Source: Natronobacterium gregoryi SP2
Lineage (GTDB): Archaea; Halobacteriota; Halobacteria; Halobacteriales; Natrialbaceae
Direction of reading: 5' to 3'
Assembly (NCBI RefSeq): GCF_000230715.2
Contig: NC_019792.1
Coordinates: 62,001 to 126,000, forward strand
DNA length: 64,000 bases
Shown here: piece after piece, positions 25,449-33,572 of the stretch
How the letters are laid out: every line of letters starts with the position of its first letter
Numbering within the stretch: position 1 is the first letter of the stretch
Made by a program: the position numbers and the translations under genes
Notes under the pieces: generated by a model
What the model was told of the DNA's origin: nothing
What the model saw: the letters and a program-made list of their open reading frames with translations, nothing else
The model's database searches: none

Positions 25449-26315
25449 TGGCTCGAGACGAGACCCTGGCTGGCGTCGAGTCGCGTACGATCGAGACCGG
25501 TCGCCTCGAGACGCACCTCCTCGAGTCGGGCGACCCCGCCGATGGCGGTTCGGTCGTCTTCCTCCACGGCAACGTCTCTTCCGCTCGGTTCTTCGAAGAC
25601 GTGATGGCCGACCCGCCGTCCAGCAGGTACGCGATCGCACCCGACCTCCGAGGGTGTGGCGACAGTGAGACGAAACCGCTCGACGCGACAACGGCCTCGA
25701 CGACTTCGCGGCCGATCTCGAGGTGCTGGTCGACGAACTCGGCCTCGAGACGCCCGTAACGCTGGTCGGCTGGTCGAACGGCGGCGGGGTCGCGATGCAG
25801 TATACGCTCGAGGGTCCCGAGCGCGTCTCCACGCTCGTACTCGTCAACCCGCTCTCGCCGTACGGGTTCGGTGAGACGAAAGACTTCCAGGGGACGCCGT
25901 GTTTCGACGATTACGCCGGTTTCGGTGGCGGTATCGGCAACAACGCGTTCGTGGCCGGGCTTGCCGACCGTGACTGGGGCGAGGTGGGACAGGCCAGTCC
26001 ACAGAAGATCCTGCGGACCGACTACGTCGACCCGGCCCACGAGTTCGACGAGGTGCGCGAGGAGTCGTACCTGGCGGGGATGCTCGATACGGCCACTGGC
26101 GACGAGAACGACCCCGGACGGAGCAAGTGCCGGGCTGGCCCGGCGACGACGTCTTTTCGCCACAGTCGATGGTCGACAAGACCCGTGCCGTCCTCGAGGC
26201 CTACGAAGACGCCGGCGGCGAATTCGAGGAGGTCGTCTTCAGCAAGGTCGAACACACGCCTCACCTCGAGATTCCGGGCGAATTTCCGGGGCGACTCGGG
26301 GGTGGCCTCGAGTGA
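25449..26315 (+). pseudogene. Alpha/beta hydrolase with two frameshifts
   Basis: A coherent alpha/beta-hydrolase can be read only by changing frame twice. Part one (25449 to about 25689): LLESGDPADGGSVVFLHGNVSSARFFEDVM. Part two (about 25690-26126) has the nucleophile elbow VGWSNGGGVAMQ with Ser as nucleophile. Part three (26127-26315) has PGWPGDDVFSPQSMVDKTRA and the catalytic-His region KVEHTPHLEIPGEFPG. Each join needs one missing base (near 25689-25691 and near 26126). All three parts are otherwise intact and well conserved, so either the gene died very recently or the sequence carries two deletions by error. The substrate is unknown. Confidence 0.75.
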
Positions 26316-26394
26316 GCGGCCGGGACACCCGTCCGAACTATCGAACATTCTACACGGCGATTTGAACAACCGGGATAAATACGCTGTGAGAGAT

Positions 26395-26415
26395 CCGGTT
26401 CCGAAACCGGCCCTT
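26395..26415. terminator. Hairpin between converging genes
   Basis: CCGGTT-CCGA-AACCGG forms a 6-bp stem, followed by CCCTTTCAG, exactly between the hydrolase and the tail of the convergent dphB. It may end transcription from one or both sides. Confidence 0.35.
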
Positions 26416-27204
26416 TCAGACGACATCGAGCGCGTCCCGATCCGCACCCGCGAGTTCGACGAGCGCGTCGGCCTCGAGGAGGTGACACTCACCGGGGACG
26501 ACGAGCAGGTGTAGCGGATCGCCGAAGTCGCGGTCGGCGAGTTCGGTCATCGTGTCGGCCTCCACCAGCGGGTCGGGGCTGCCCGCACGGGCGACGACGA
26601 CGCCGACGAGGTCTGGATACTCCTCGGCGAGCAGTTTCGCACCGAGGTCGGCAGTCATGTACTCGTCCTCTTCGGTTCGGTCGTGGTCCACTTTGATGTC
26701 GAGGTAGACGACAGTGTGCAGGCCGTCCTCGCGATTCGCGTCGATCGTCTCGGTCACGCTCGTGGGAAGGCCGTCGGCACCGTGGGCGTAGGGGAAGGGA
26801 AGAGTCGTGGCCTTGCCAAAACGGTAGTTCTGCAGGCCGGTCAGCGAACTCGTCGCCGTCTGAGCGGTGACTCCGTGGATCACGCGGGTCTCGATGCCGC
26901 GTTCGTGGGCCCGCAGACGCAGATCGACGTGGGTCGTCGAGATCATGGTGTCCCCAGCCGTGAGGAAAGCAACCGTCTCCTCTTTGGCCGCCTCGAGTAT
27001 CTCGTCGGGTTCCTGTTCGACGCCCGTGCGGTCGCGGACTTCGATCTCGATTCCGTGGTGGACCTCGAGGTCTTCGACCGTCGTGCCGATTAGCTTGCTA
27101 GTGTAGAACTCGGCGTAGACGCGGTCGGCGTTTCGGAGGGCCTGCTGGCCCTCGACGGTGATCGATCGCTCGTCGTAGAGCCCGAGACCGACGAAGGTGA
27201 GCAT
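26416..27204 (-). CDS. dphB: Diphthine synthase
   Basis: SAM-dependent methyltransferase, 262 residues, that methylates the modified His of translation factor aEF-2 during diphthamide synthesis. It begins MLTFVGLGLYDERSITVEG. The tetrapyrrole-methylase fold shows AGDTMISTTHVDLRL, VIHGVTAQTATSSLTGLQNY, FGKATTLPFPY and DGLHTVVYLDIKVDH. Although in the same fold superfamily as the cobalamin methyltransferases farther along the window, its family motifs are those of DphB. ATG 27204 is the family start. Confidence 0.93.
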   Translation of the reverse strand: MLTFVGLGLYDERSITVEGQQALRNADRVYAEFYTSKLIGTTVEDLEVHHGIEIEVRDRTGVEQEPDEILEAAKEETVAFLTAGDTMISTTHVDLRLRAHERGIETRVIHGVTAQTATSSLTGLQNYRFGKATTLPFPYAHGADGLPTSVTETIDANREDGLHTVVYLDIKVDHDRTEEDEYMTADLGAKLLAEEYPDLVGVVVARAGSPDPLVEADTMTELADRDFGDPLHLLVVPGECHLLEADALVELAGADRDALDVV

Positions 27205-27510
27205 ACTGACCGTACTCGGAGACAGCGGGTCAAGCTTTCGAGTCGCCGGTGGTCGTGCGGTCGGGCGCTCCCTCGAGACGTCTACCTGTCCGAAGCTGTG
27301 GACGGCTCGAGCGGGACATCGACGGCTGACCGTGACCACGACGGGCTTGCCTCTCGAATTACTCGGCTGACAGCACGGCCAACTACAGAGTAGCGGACAC
27401 GAGTATCGCAAGCACCAGTCGTGATTCGTAACCTGTGTCGGAGTTAGACAGACCTAATCCCAAATTTCATCAAGGCAAACTTATTGTATACCACCGAAAA
27501 ATACCCGTCG
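27205..27510. other. Divergent promoter region of dphB and the metal regulator
   Basis: No gene. It carries the metal-box 27444-27457 and an AT-rich TATA candidate (about 27478-27487) 25-30 bases before the regulator's ATG. Confidence 0.6.
27444..27457. promoter_or_regulatory. Metal box 1 (TTAGACAGACCTAA), own regulator
   Basis: First of five matches in the window to TTAG-N6-CTAA. It lies 53 bases before the ATG of the DtxR-type regulator and about 20-25 bases before its TATA candidate, so it probably mediates autoregulation. Confidence 0.65.
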
Positions 27511-28191
27511 ATGGATCTCAGTCCCATCGCGGAGGACTACCTCACGGTCATCTACCGCCTCGAGAGCGAGCACGGACGGCCGGTTCGAACCGCCGAAATC
27601 GGTGACGAAATTGGCGTGACAGCCCCGTCGGTAACGAGCATGCTCGACAACCTAAACGAGGAAGGGTTGGTCGACTACACGCCCTACGAGGGGGTCGAAC
27701 TGACCGAAGAGGGGGAACTGGTCGTTCGTCGGCTGATCAGGAATCATCGACTGCTCGAGACGTTTCTGACCGACCACCTCGGCTACGACTGGACCGAGGT
27801 CCACGAGGAGGCCGACCGCCTCGAACACCACGTCAGCGACGAACTGGCCCGCCGGCTTTCGGCGTTTCTGGGTGATCCGGCGACCGATTCCCACGGAGAT
27901 CCGATCCCGAACGCGGATTTGACGATGCCCGAGGAAACGCCGTACACGCCGCTTTCCGAGTGTGAGGCCGGTGAGACTGTCGTCGTCGAGCAGGTACCAC
28001 ATCGGGACCCAGACGTTCGGGAGTTTCTCTCGGATGCTGGCGTTGGGCCCGGGACAAGGATAACGATCGACGACGTGCCACCGGTTGATCTGCTCATCGT
28101 CGAACTCGAGTCCGAGGGTCACACGGTGACGTTACCGATACGCGTTGCACGCCGTATCGGAACTCGGTCTGTGGATGATAGAGTTTATTAG
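27511..28191 (+). CDS. DtxR/MntR-family metal-dependent regulator
   Basis: A 226-residue dimeric repressor that senses a divalent metal. Residues 1-65 are a winged helix (AEDYLTVIYRLESEHGRPV, VTAPSVTSMLDNLNEEGLV). Residues 66-140 are the metal-binding/dimer domain, with RNHRLLETFLTDHLG and EEADRLEHHVSDELARRL supplying Glu/His/Asp ligands. Residues 155-220 are an SH3-like FeoA domain. ATG 27511 matches the family N-terminus and the leaderless spacing; a TTG farther upstream is less likely. Its box recurs before the ZIP, znu and P-type ATPase genes, so it is the likely controller of this island. Whether it reads Mn, Fe or Zn is unknown. Confidence 0.88.
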   Translation: MDLSPIAEDYLTVIYRLESEHGRPVRTAEIGDEIGVTAPSVTSMLDNLNEEGLVDYTPYEGVELTEEGELVVRRLIRNHRLLETFLTDHLGYDWTEVHEEADRLEHHVSDELARRLSAFLGDPATDSHGDPIPNADLTMPEETPYTPLSECEAGETVVVEQVPHRDPDVREFLSDAGVGPGTRITIDDVPPVDLLIVELESEGHTVTLPIRVARRIGTRSVDDRVY

Positions 28192-28201
28192 ACTACTCTA
28201 A
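28188..28201. promoter_or_regulatory. Metal box 2 (TTAGACTACTCTAA), ZIP gene
   Basis: Overlaps the stop codon of the regulator and lies 162 bases before the ZIP transporter ATG. It matches TTAG-N6-CTAA. Confidence 0.6.
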
Positions 28202-28255
28202 GATTCTCATTCTAACGAGCAAACTTCAAATATCGTGCCTCTAAATGAGGGTGTG

Positions 28256-28363
28256 ATGACGGGTACTTGGCTCGGTAGACGCGACTCGTCCACGAGCACG
28301 GCCGTATCGACGGTATCATCGACGAAGGAACTGCAGTCCCGAACGTTTGGGGGTGAAAACTGA
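28256..28363 (+). CDS. Possible 35-residue upstream frame coupled to the ZIP gene
   Basis: ATG frame (MTGTWLGRRDSSTSTAV...) whose TGA overlaps the ZIP ATG in the junction TGATG, the classic form for translation reinitiation. The peptide is Ser/Thr-rich and not strongly acidic. It may be a leader or chance. Confidence 0.3.
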   Translation: MTGTWLGRRDSSTSTAVSTVSSTKELQSRTFGGEN

Positions 28364-29295
28364 TGATCGGTCGGGAGTCGGTCCCACGATGGATGCTGGC
28401 GGCTGGGCCGGTCGTCGTGCTTGCCATCGTTGCAGGGCTGTTGTACTTCACCTCTCCGTTCGGGAATTTCGAGGGACTGGCCGAGGCATCGACGACTGAC
28501 GTGATGTGGATGATGACCGTTATCGGAGTCCTCGCCGGAGTGATGCCGGTGACGATCGGGATGTTGTGGTTCCCGTTTATCAAGTCGCTCGATAGCCTGT
28601 GGGTGCACGCGATGCTTGCGCTGTCGGCGGGCATCCTCGCCTTTATCGGCGTCGAGATGATCGAGGAGATGGTCGAGAACGGCGAGGCGATGGCAGCAGC
28701 CGGTGCCAGCACGGCGGAGCTCGCCGCCACCGGCGTCGCTGGAGTCGCTACTGTCGCCGGGACGTTCTACCTGATGAAGATCTTCAGCCGGTGGCGCTTG
28801 GACGCCGCGTTGGGCGAAACGAACGTCGGTCTCAAGGTGGGGTACATGATCGCGATCGGCCTCGGCCTACACAGTGTCGGTGAAGGGCTGGCGATCGGGA
28901 CCTCGTTTGCCACCGAGGCGTACTCGGCCGTGACCATCCTCGTGATCGGCTTCGTCCTCCACAACATCACAGAGGGGCTGTCGATCGTGGCTGCTCTCGC
29001 TCGTGACGTCGACCGACCACCGCTGTATCACTTCGCCGCCGTCGGCCTCCTCGCTGGCGGCCCGTTAGTGTTTGGCAGTTGGCTCGGCGTCTTTGCGTTC
29101 TCGCCGCTGATCGCGATCGTTTTCCTCGGAATCGGCGTCGGCGCGATCGTCGAAGTTATCTGGGAGGTCACGGAACTCGTCCGTTTCGATGCCCAGACAG
29201 TCGTCGGGTGGACGACCATCGTCCCCTTCGTCGCTGGCGTCGTGTTGATGTACCTCCTCGAGGAGGTACTCGTCGAGGGAATACTGCTCGCCTGA
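28363..29295 (+). CDS. ZIP-family divalent metal transporter
   Basis: Integral membrane carrier of 310 residues with about eight hydrophobic segments, predicted to take up Zn2+ or a related metal. ZIP signatures are visible in the later segments: IGLGLHSVGEGLAIGTSFAT (segment IV, with the metal-binding His and Glu) and VLHNITEGLSIVAAL (segment V, H-x3-E). Control by the DtxR-type regulator is suggested by the upstream box. Metal specificity is not evident. It could also export, but ZIP proteins normally move metal into the cytoplasm. Confidence 0.85.
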   Translation: MIGRESVPRWMLAAGPVVVLAIVAGLLYFTSPFGNFEGLAEASTTDVMWMMTVIGVLAGVMPVTIGMLWFPFIKSLDSLWVHAMLALSAGILAFIGVEMIEEMVENGEAMAAAGASTAELAATGVAGVATVAGTFYLMKIFSRWRLDAALGETNVGLKVGYMIAIGLGLHSVGEGLAIGTSFATEAYSAVTILVIGFVLHNITEGLSIVAALARDVDRPPLYHFAAVGLLAGGPLVFGSWLGVFAFSPLIAIVFLGIGVGAIVEVIWEVTELVRFDAQTVVGWTTIVPFVAGVVLMYLLEEVLVEGILLA

Positions 29296-29455
29296 CGCCC
29301 GAGAACGCGTTGCTATAACTGACTCACCATCGGCCAGCGTTCTCTCCCCGCTGATCGGTACCGTGTCGTTTCGGGGAGTCTCTCGTTCGGACAATCACCG
29401 TAGCGACGACCCATACGTCGTGTCGGTACTCGAGTATCGCCAGACAGCTCGTGGA

Positions 29456-29469
29456 TTAGATCTATCTAA
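29456..29469. promoter_or_regulatory. Metal box 3 (TTAGATCTATCTAA), znu operon
   Basis: Perfect extended palindrome around TTAG-N6-CTAA. It is directly followed by an AT-rich TATA candidate (ATTATTTA, 29473-29480). Binding here would block the transcription machinery, as expected for repression of metal uptake. Confidence 0.7.
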
Positions 29470-29522
29470 TCTATTATTTAGGTTCGGAAAACTCAAGTAT
29501 GGTTACGTCGAACGAGTAGTTG

Positions 29523-30500
29523 ATGAAATCTGACGAAAGCGGTTCACGTGTCGTATCACGACGGAGCTTTACCGCGCTCACCGGAGGGGCCCTTACTGCG
29601 GGGGTAGCTGGCTGTCTCGGTGACGATCCACAGGAGGATGAGGACGGGAACGGTGATGCGGAGTACACAATCTTCGCGTCGATGCCTGCCGTCTGGGACT
29701 TCGTCCGCCAGGTTGCCGGCGAGCACATGGAGGCAATCGACCTCGTCCCTGTCGGTGAACACGGCCACGACTGGACCCCAGAACCGGGGATGGTAGAGGA
29801 ACTCGACATCGCAGCCGGCTTCGTCTACCTCCGTGACTTCGCGGCCTGGCAGGACGACGCCGCAGACCAACTCGCGGAACGCGACGATGTCGTCGTGATC
29901 GAGGCGACCGAAGGGATCGAGTTCTTCGATAGTCCGGCGGAGGACGACGACGAACACTTCTGGATGGACCCGATCGCGTGCCAGGAAGGTGTTCTGAACG
30001 TCGCCGATGGCCTCGCCGAGATCGACCCCAACAACGCCGACGACTACGAGGCAAACGCCGAAGCGTTCAACGACGAACTGGAGCAACTCAACGACGATAT
30101 CCACGACATCGTCGACCGAGCGGAACTCGAGGACATCGTCCTCGCCACCCACGACTCCTTCCAGTGGTGGAACCGCCGCTACGGAATCAACATTCACTCG
30201 CCGATCGGCACCTCGCCCGACGACGCCGCCTCGGCAGCCGACGTCGAGGAAGTCGAAGAGTTGGTCGAGGATCTCGGGATCGAACACGTCTGTTACGACG
30301 TCGGTGAGCCAGCCCCGCTCGCAGAGTCACTCGCCACCGAGGTTGGCGCGGAGATTCTGCCACTCTCGCCGATCGAAACCCAGATCGACGGGAGTCCGGA
30401 GGTCGACCCAACCGTCGAGATGGAACCCGACTGGGGGTACGTCGAGCACTTCCGAGAGATCAATCTGCCGACGCTCGAGACGGCGCTCGAGGCAGAATAG
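29523..30500 (+). CDS. znuA: Metal ABC transporter substrate-binding lipoprotein
   Basis: Cluster A-1 binding protein for Zn2+ or Mn2+, 325 residues, anchored outside the membrane. The N-terminus has a twin-Arg motif (SRRSFTALTGG) and a lipobox ending AGVAGC, so Tat export with lipid attachment is likely. Conserved points are VGEHGHDWTPEPG with the first His ligand, HFWMDP with the second, and LATHDSFQWWNRRYG with the third. The acidic DDDEH loop replaces the His-rich loop of bacterial ZnuA. The start at 29523 is preferred over a TTG three bases before. It is followed by ATPase and permease genes in an operon. Confidence 0.87.
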   Translation: MKSDESGSRVVSRRSFTALTGGALTAGVAGCLGDDPQEDEDGNGDAEYTIFASMPAVWDFVRQVAGEHMEAIDLVPVGEHGHDWTPEPGMVEELDIAAGFVYLRDFAAWQDDAADQLAERDDVVVIEATEGIEFFDSPAEDDDEHFWMDPIACQEGVLNVADGLAEIDPNNADDYEANAEAFNDELEQLNDDIHDIVDRAELEDIVLATHDSFQWWNRRYGINIHSPIGTSPDDAASAADVEEVEELVEDLGIEHVCYDVGEPAPLAESLATEVGAEILPLSPIETQIDGSPEVDPTVEMEPDWGYVEHFREINLPTLETALEAE

Positions 30501-30566
30501 AACTAGCCTAGTCGACGCGTCTAGTTAGTCACCTCAAACATACTCACACCAACCAATCAGCATATC

Positions 30567-31319
30567 ATGACTCGTGCAATCGACGTCGAAGACGTTACGT
30601 TCGCATACGACGGCCAACCGGTGTTACGGGACGTTACCATGTCGGTCGACGAAGGTGACTTCGTCGGACTGATCGGACCGAACGGCTCGGGAAAGACGAC
30701 GCTGTTGAAGATCATGCTCGGTCTGCAGACGCCCGATTCTGGCCGCGTCGAACTGTTCGGGACGCCAGCAGCGGAGTTCTCCGAAGGGACCCGCCTCGGG
30801 TACGTCTCACAGCAATCGACCGAGGCCGAGACGATGATGCCGGTCACCGTCCGGGAAGTCGTAACGATGGGGCGGTATCCACACGCCGGCAGTCGACGAC
30901 TGACCGACGAGGACCGAGAGATCGTCGACGACGCACTCGAGCAAGTCGAGATCACCGACCTCGCTAGCCGACGGGTCAACCGCCTGTCAGGTGGGCAGCG
31001 ACAGCGAGCGTACATCGCTCGAGCACTGGCCTCCGAAGCCGACCTGCTGGCACTCGACGAACCGACCGTCGGCGTCGACGCCGATTCGGTCGACGCCTTC
31101 TACGCTCTCTTGGACGACCTCAACGATCGAGGAATCACGATCGTCCTGATCGAACACGACATCAGTGCCGTCGCCGAGCACGCGAGCACGATGGCCTGTC
31201 TCGACTGTGAGCTGTACGAGCACTGCGCGACAGACCGATTCCTCGAGAGCGATGCCCTCGAGCAGGCGTTCAGTTCGGCCCGCGTCGTCAGCTCTGCCGG
31301 GCTCGCTGCGGGTGATTGA
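30567..31319 (+). CDS. znuC: Metal ABC transporter ATP-binding protein
   Basis: ATPase of the importer, 250 residues. Walker A is GPNGSGKTTLLK near residue 35, the signature LSGGQRQRAYIARALA near 140, Walker B LLALDEPTVGVD and the switch His in IVLIEHDISAVAEH. The C-terminal Cys pairs (ACLDCELYEHC) are commonly seen in archaeal members and might bind metal. Its end overlaps the start of the permease gene. Confidence 0.9.
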   Translation: MTRAIDVEDVTFAYDGQPVLRDVTMSVDEGDFVGLIGPNGSGKTTLLKIMLGLQTPDSGRVELFGTPAAEFSEGTRLGYVSQQSTEAETMMPVTVREVVTMGRYPHAGSRRLTDEDREIVDDALEQVEITDLASRRVNRLSGGQRQRAYIARALASEADLLALDEPTVGVDADSVDAFYALLDDLNDRGITIVLIEHDISAVAEHASTMACLDCELYEHCATDRFLESDALEQAFSSARVVSSAGLAAGD

Positions 31320-32404
31320 TCGTGGCGACCGAACACGTCGGCTCGAGCTATGGTTTCCGAGAGGAGTACACGGTCGTGGGGGCTCTCGCCGCCGTGATGG
31401 TTGCCTCCGGACTGTTCATCCTGGGGTGGCTCCCGGCCCTCGCTCCCGGTGCGTGGCCAACGCTGTTCGAGCTCTCGCTTGGCGGCTGGTCGCTCGAGGT
31501 TCCGGTGCCAAGAGAGTGGTCGTTCGTGACTGTCGGTTTTCCGGAACTGTACGAAGCGTTCTGGGGGGCGACGTGTGGCGCAGTCGGGTCGTGGCTCGTC
31601 TGTAGTGGCTTCCTCCAGCGGGGATTCACCGCCGGGGTTCTCATCGGGATCACCGCACCGATCGTCGGCACTTATCTCGTCAACCGGCAGATGGCGCTGA
31701 TCGGTGAGGCACTTGCACACACGGCGTTCGGCGGCGTGGCGATCGGGCTGTTCGTCGGTGCGGCCGTGCCACGGTTCGATTATCCGCTCTTGTTCGCTCT
31801 TGTCACTGCAGCTATCGCCGCCCTGGGAATGCAGTACATCGCCGTTACAACCGACGGCTACGCCGACATTCCGATTGCGATCATGCTCACTGGTGGTTTC
31901 GCGGTCGGGATCGCCGTGATCTCCTATGGCGTCGTCTTCAGCGCGACCGTCGAGAGCTACCTGTTCGGGGACATCCTCTTCGTTCCCTTCGAGAACGTCC
32001 AGCTCATGGTCGCGCTCACGATGACCGTCGCGGCGATGGTCGCACTGACCCACAAACAGCTCCTGTTTATTACGTTCGACCGGGAAGCTGCGCGGCTCGC
32101 CCGAATCAACGTCTGGTTCTACGACACGCTGTTGATCGTACTGACGGCACTCGTCGTCGTCGCGGCGATGCAGGTCCTCGGGGCGATTCTGGTCGCCGGA
32201 ATGCTCGTCATCCCCGTCGCCGCGGCGATGCAGTTGACGACCGGCTTCAATCGCGGGCTCGTCCTCTCCGTGGTGCTCGGACAGATCGCGGTCTTCGGTG
32301 GGATCTTCCTCTCGTATTACTGGAACGTTGCGACTGGTGCGATGATCATCATCGTCGCGATCGTCCTCTACATCTGGTCGGTACTCGGAAAGCCGATCTG
32401 GTAG
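31316..32404 (+). CDS. znuB: Metal ABC transporter permease
   Basis: Membrane subunit of the importer, about 362 residues, with an extra N-terminal pair of hydrophobic segments before the ABC-3 domain (which starts near residue 85 at FLQRGFTAGVLIG). Family landmarks are LIGEALAHTAFGGVAIGLFVG, SATVESYLFGDILFV and AMQVLGAILVAGMLVIPVAAA. The start is uncertain: a TTG at 31316 would give the usual overlap with the znuC stop, and a GTG at 31322 is equally possible. Substrate as for znuA. Confidence 0.87.
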   Translation: MIVATEHVGSSYGFREEYTVVGALAAVMVASGLFILGWLPALAPGAWPTLFELSLGGWSLEVPVPREWSFVTVGFPELYEAFWGATCGAVGSWLVCSGFLQRGFTAGVLIGITAPIVGTYLVNRQMALIGEALAHTAFGGVAIGLFVGAAVPRFDYPLLFALVTAAIAALGMQYIAVTTDGYADIPIAIMLTGGFAVGIAVISYGVVFSATVESYLFGDILFVPFENVQLMVALTMTVAAMVALTHKQLLFITFDREAARLARINVWFYDTLLIVLTALVVVAAMQVLGAILVAGMLVIPVAAAMQLTTGFNRGLVLSVVLGQIAVFGGIFLSYYWNVATGAMIIIVAIVLYIWSVLGKPIW

Positions 32405-32458
32405 CTTTCACTCTCGAGACGGCTCATCGCCACCGACTACAGTTCACGACACTCCTCA

Positions 32459-33379
32459 ATGAATGGACACGATCGCACTGACCGACCGCTGACGGCGACG
32501 CGCCGCGGCTCCGGCCACATCGAGACGAACTCGCACCTCCCGGCAGCTATCGACTGCCTCGAGACCGAACAGACCCACGTCGAAGACAAACTAGTACCGT
32601 CCCAACCGTCGACTGACGGGCCGAATCGGGCCACACCGCCAGATTCGGCCCATCAGTTCAGGCCTGGCCCGCCACTAGCCGCGATAGGGCAGTTCGAAGA
32701 TGCCATCGAGGAGATCGAGCCTGTTCGGGAACCGGCCGCGAGAGCACACGCGACCGACGGCGGTGTGACGACCATTTCTCACCGACGGTCCGAGCTGAAC
32801 GACCGCTGTCGCCGGGTTCGGGCGCTGTTTGCCGACACGGTCCGGTCCTACAGTATCGAGGACGTCGACGGCTCCGAGCCGCTGCTGGAGACGATCCGGG
32901 CAGAACTCGGCGACGAGATAGCGATCGCACTCGCTCCGTCGACCGCCAGTCGATTCACTCCGCCAGTAAAGCAAGCGATACGCTCGGCGACGCGGCAGCG
33001 ACGCGAGGAACTCGAGACCATGGCCCGGATACTGACCCAGGAACGCGAGTCCCTCGAGTCGGCAGCGGGCGAACTCGAGCAGGTTGTGGCGGCGATTTCG
33101 TCGATGGGAACGGCATCGCTGCTGGAGTTGGGGTTTGACGGACTCGCCAAGCGACACGAGGGGATAGAAACACAGCGTGAGCGGTGTCGTCGGCTCTGTC
33201 GGGAGCGCCAGACGCAAATACGCCAGCGAGTCGGTCGACTGTCCAGGGACGAATTCGCCGAATTCCTGTACAGCGATCTTTCCGTTTCCTATCCGGTGTT
33301 GGCGACGGCCACTGCACTCCATCGGTGCTGTCTCGACGTCCAGCGGCTCGTTCACGATCACCTGGCCCGACGCGCCTGA
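32459..33379 (+). CDS. Haloarchaeal coiled-coil protein with inserted mobile repeat
   Basis: A 306-residue soluble protein, mostly helical with heptad-like stretches (ETMARILTQERESLESAAGELEQVVAA), resembling what I remember as the DUF7260 family; the name is unverified. Residues about 45-72 (VPSQPSTDGPNRATPPDS...) are encoded by an 84-bp CTAG-flanked repeat. Removing it joins VEDKL directly to AAIGQFEDAIEEIEPV without a gap in the helix. The insertion is a multiple of three and adds 28 residues while leaving the frame open. Function unknown. It follows the znu operon after 54 bases. Confidence 0.65.
   Translation: MNGHDRTDRPLTATRRGSGHIETNSHLPAAIDCLETEQTHVEDKLVPSQPSTDGPNRATPPDSAHQFRPGPPLAAIGQFEDAIEEIEPVREPAARAHATDGGVTTISHRRSELNDRCRRVRALFADTVRSYSIEDVDGSEPLLETIRAELGDEIAIALAPSTASRFTPPVKQAIRSATRQRREELETMARILTQERESLESAAGELEQVVAAISSMGTASLLELGFDGLAKRHEGIETQRERCRRLCRERQTQIRQRVGRLSRDEFAEFLYSDLSVSYPVLATATALHRCCLDVQRLVHDHLARRA
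32591..32678. repeat. CTAG-flanked 84-bp element inside a gene
   Basis: It starts CTAGTACCGTCCCAACCG and ends GGCCCGCCACTAG. The flanking CTAG words (32591-32594 and 32675-32678) look like a 4-bp target duplication. It is about 90% identical by eye to the element at 59834-59920. Confidence 0.75.
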
Positions 33380-33505
33380 GTCCGCCGCTGTGGACTCCCC
33401 ACCTCCTCTCGAGATCGGGCGCGTCGGCCGGGTCGAAGCGTCGGTGTCGGTGACCAGCTTCGATAGCACGGATTTGGCTCAGTATTTTGAGATGCGCGGA
33501 ATCTT

Positions 33506-33519
33506 TTAGTCTGACCTAA
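33506..33519. promoter_or_regulatory. Metal box 4 (TTAGTCTGACCTAA), P-type ATPase
   Basis: Located 54 bases before the ATPase ATG and immediately before an AT-rich TATA candidate (AAAATTTATTC, about 33519-33530). The same placement is seen at znuA. Confidence 0.65.
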
Positions 33520-33572
33520 AAAATTTATTCTTATTGACAATATTTATTTTGCGGAGGGGCATAGGTGTGGGC

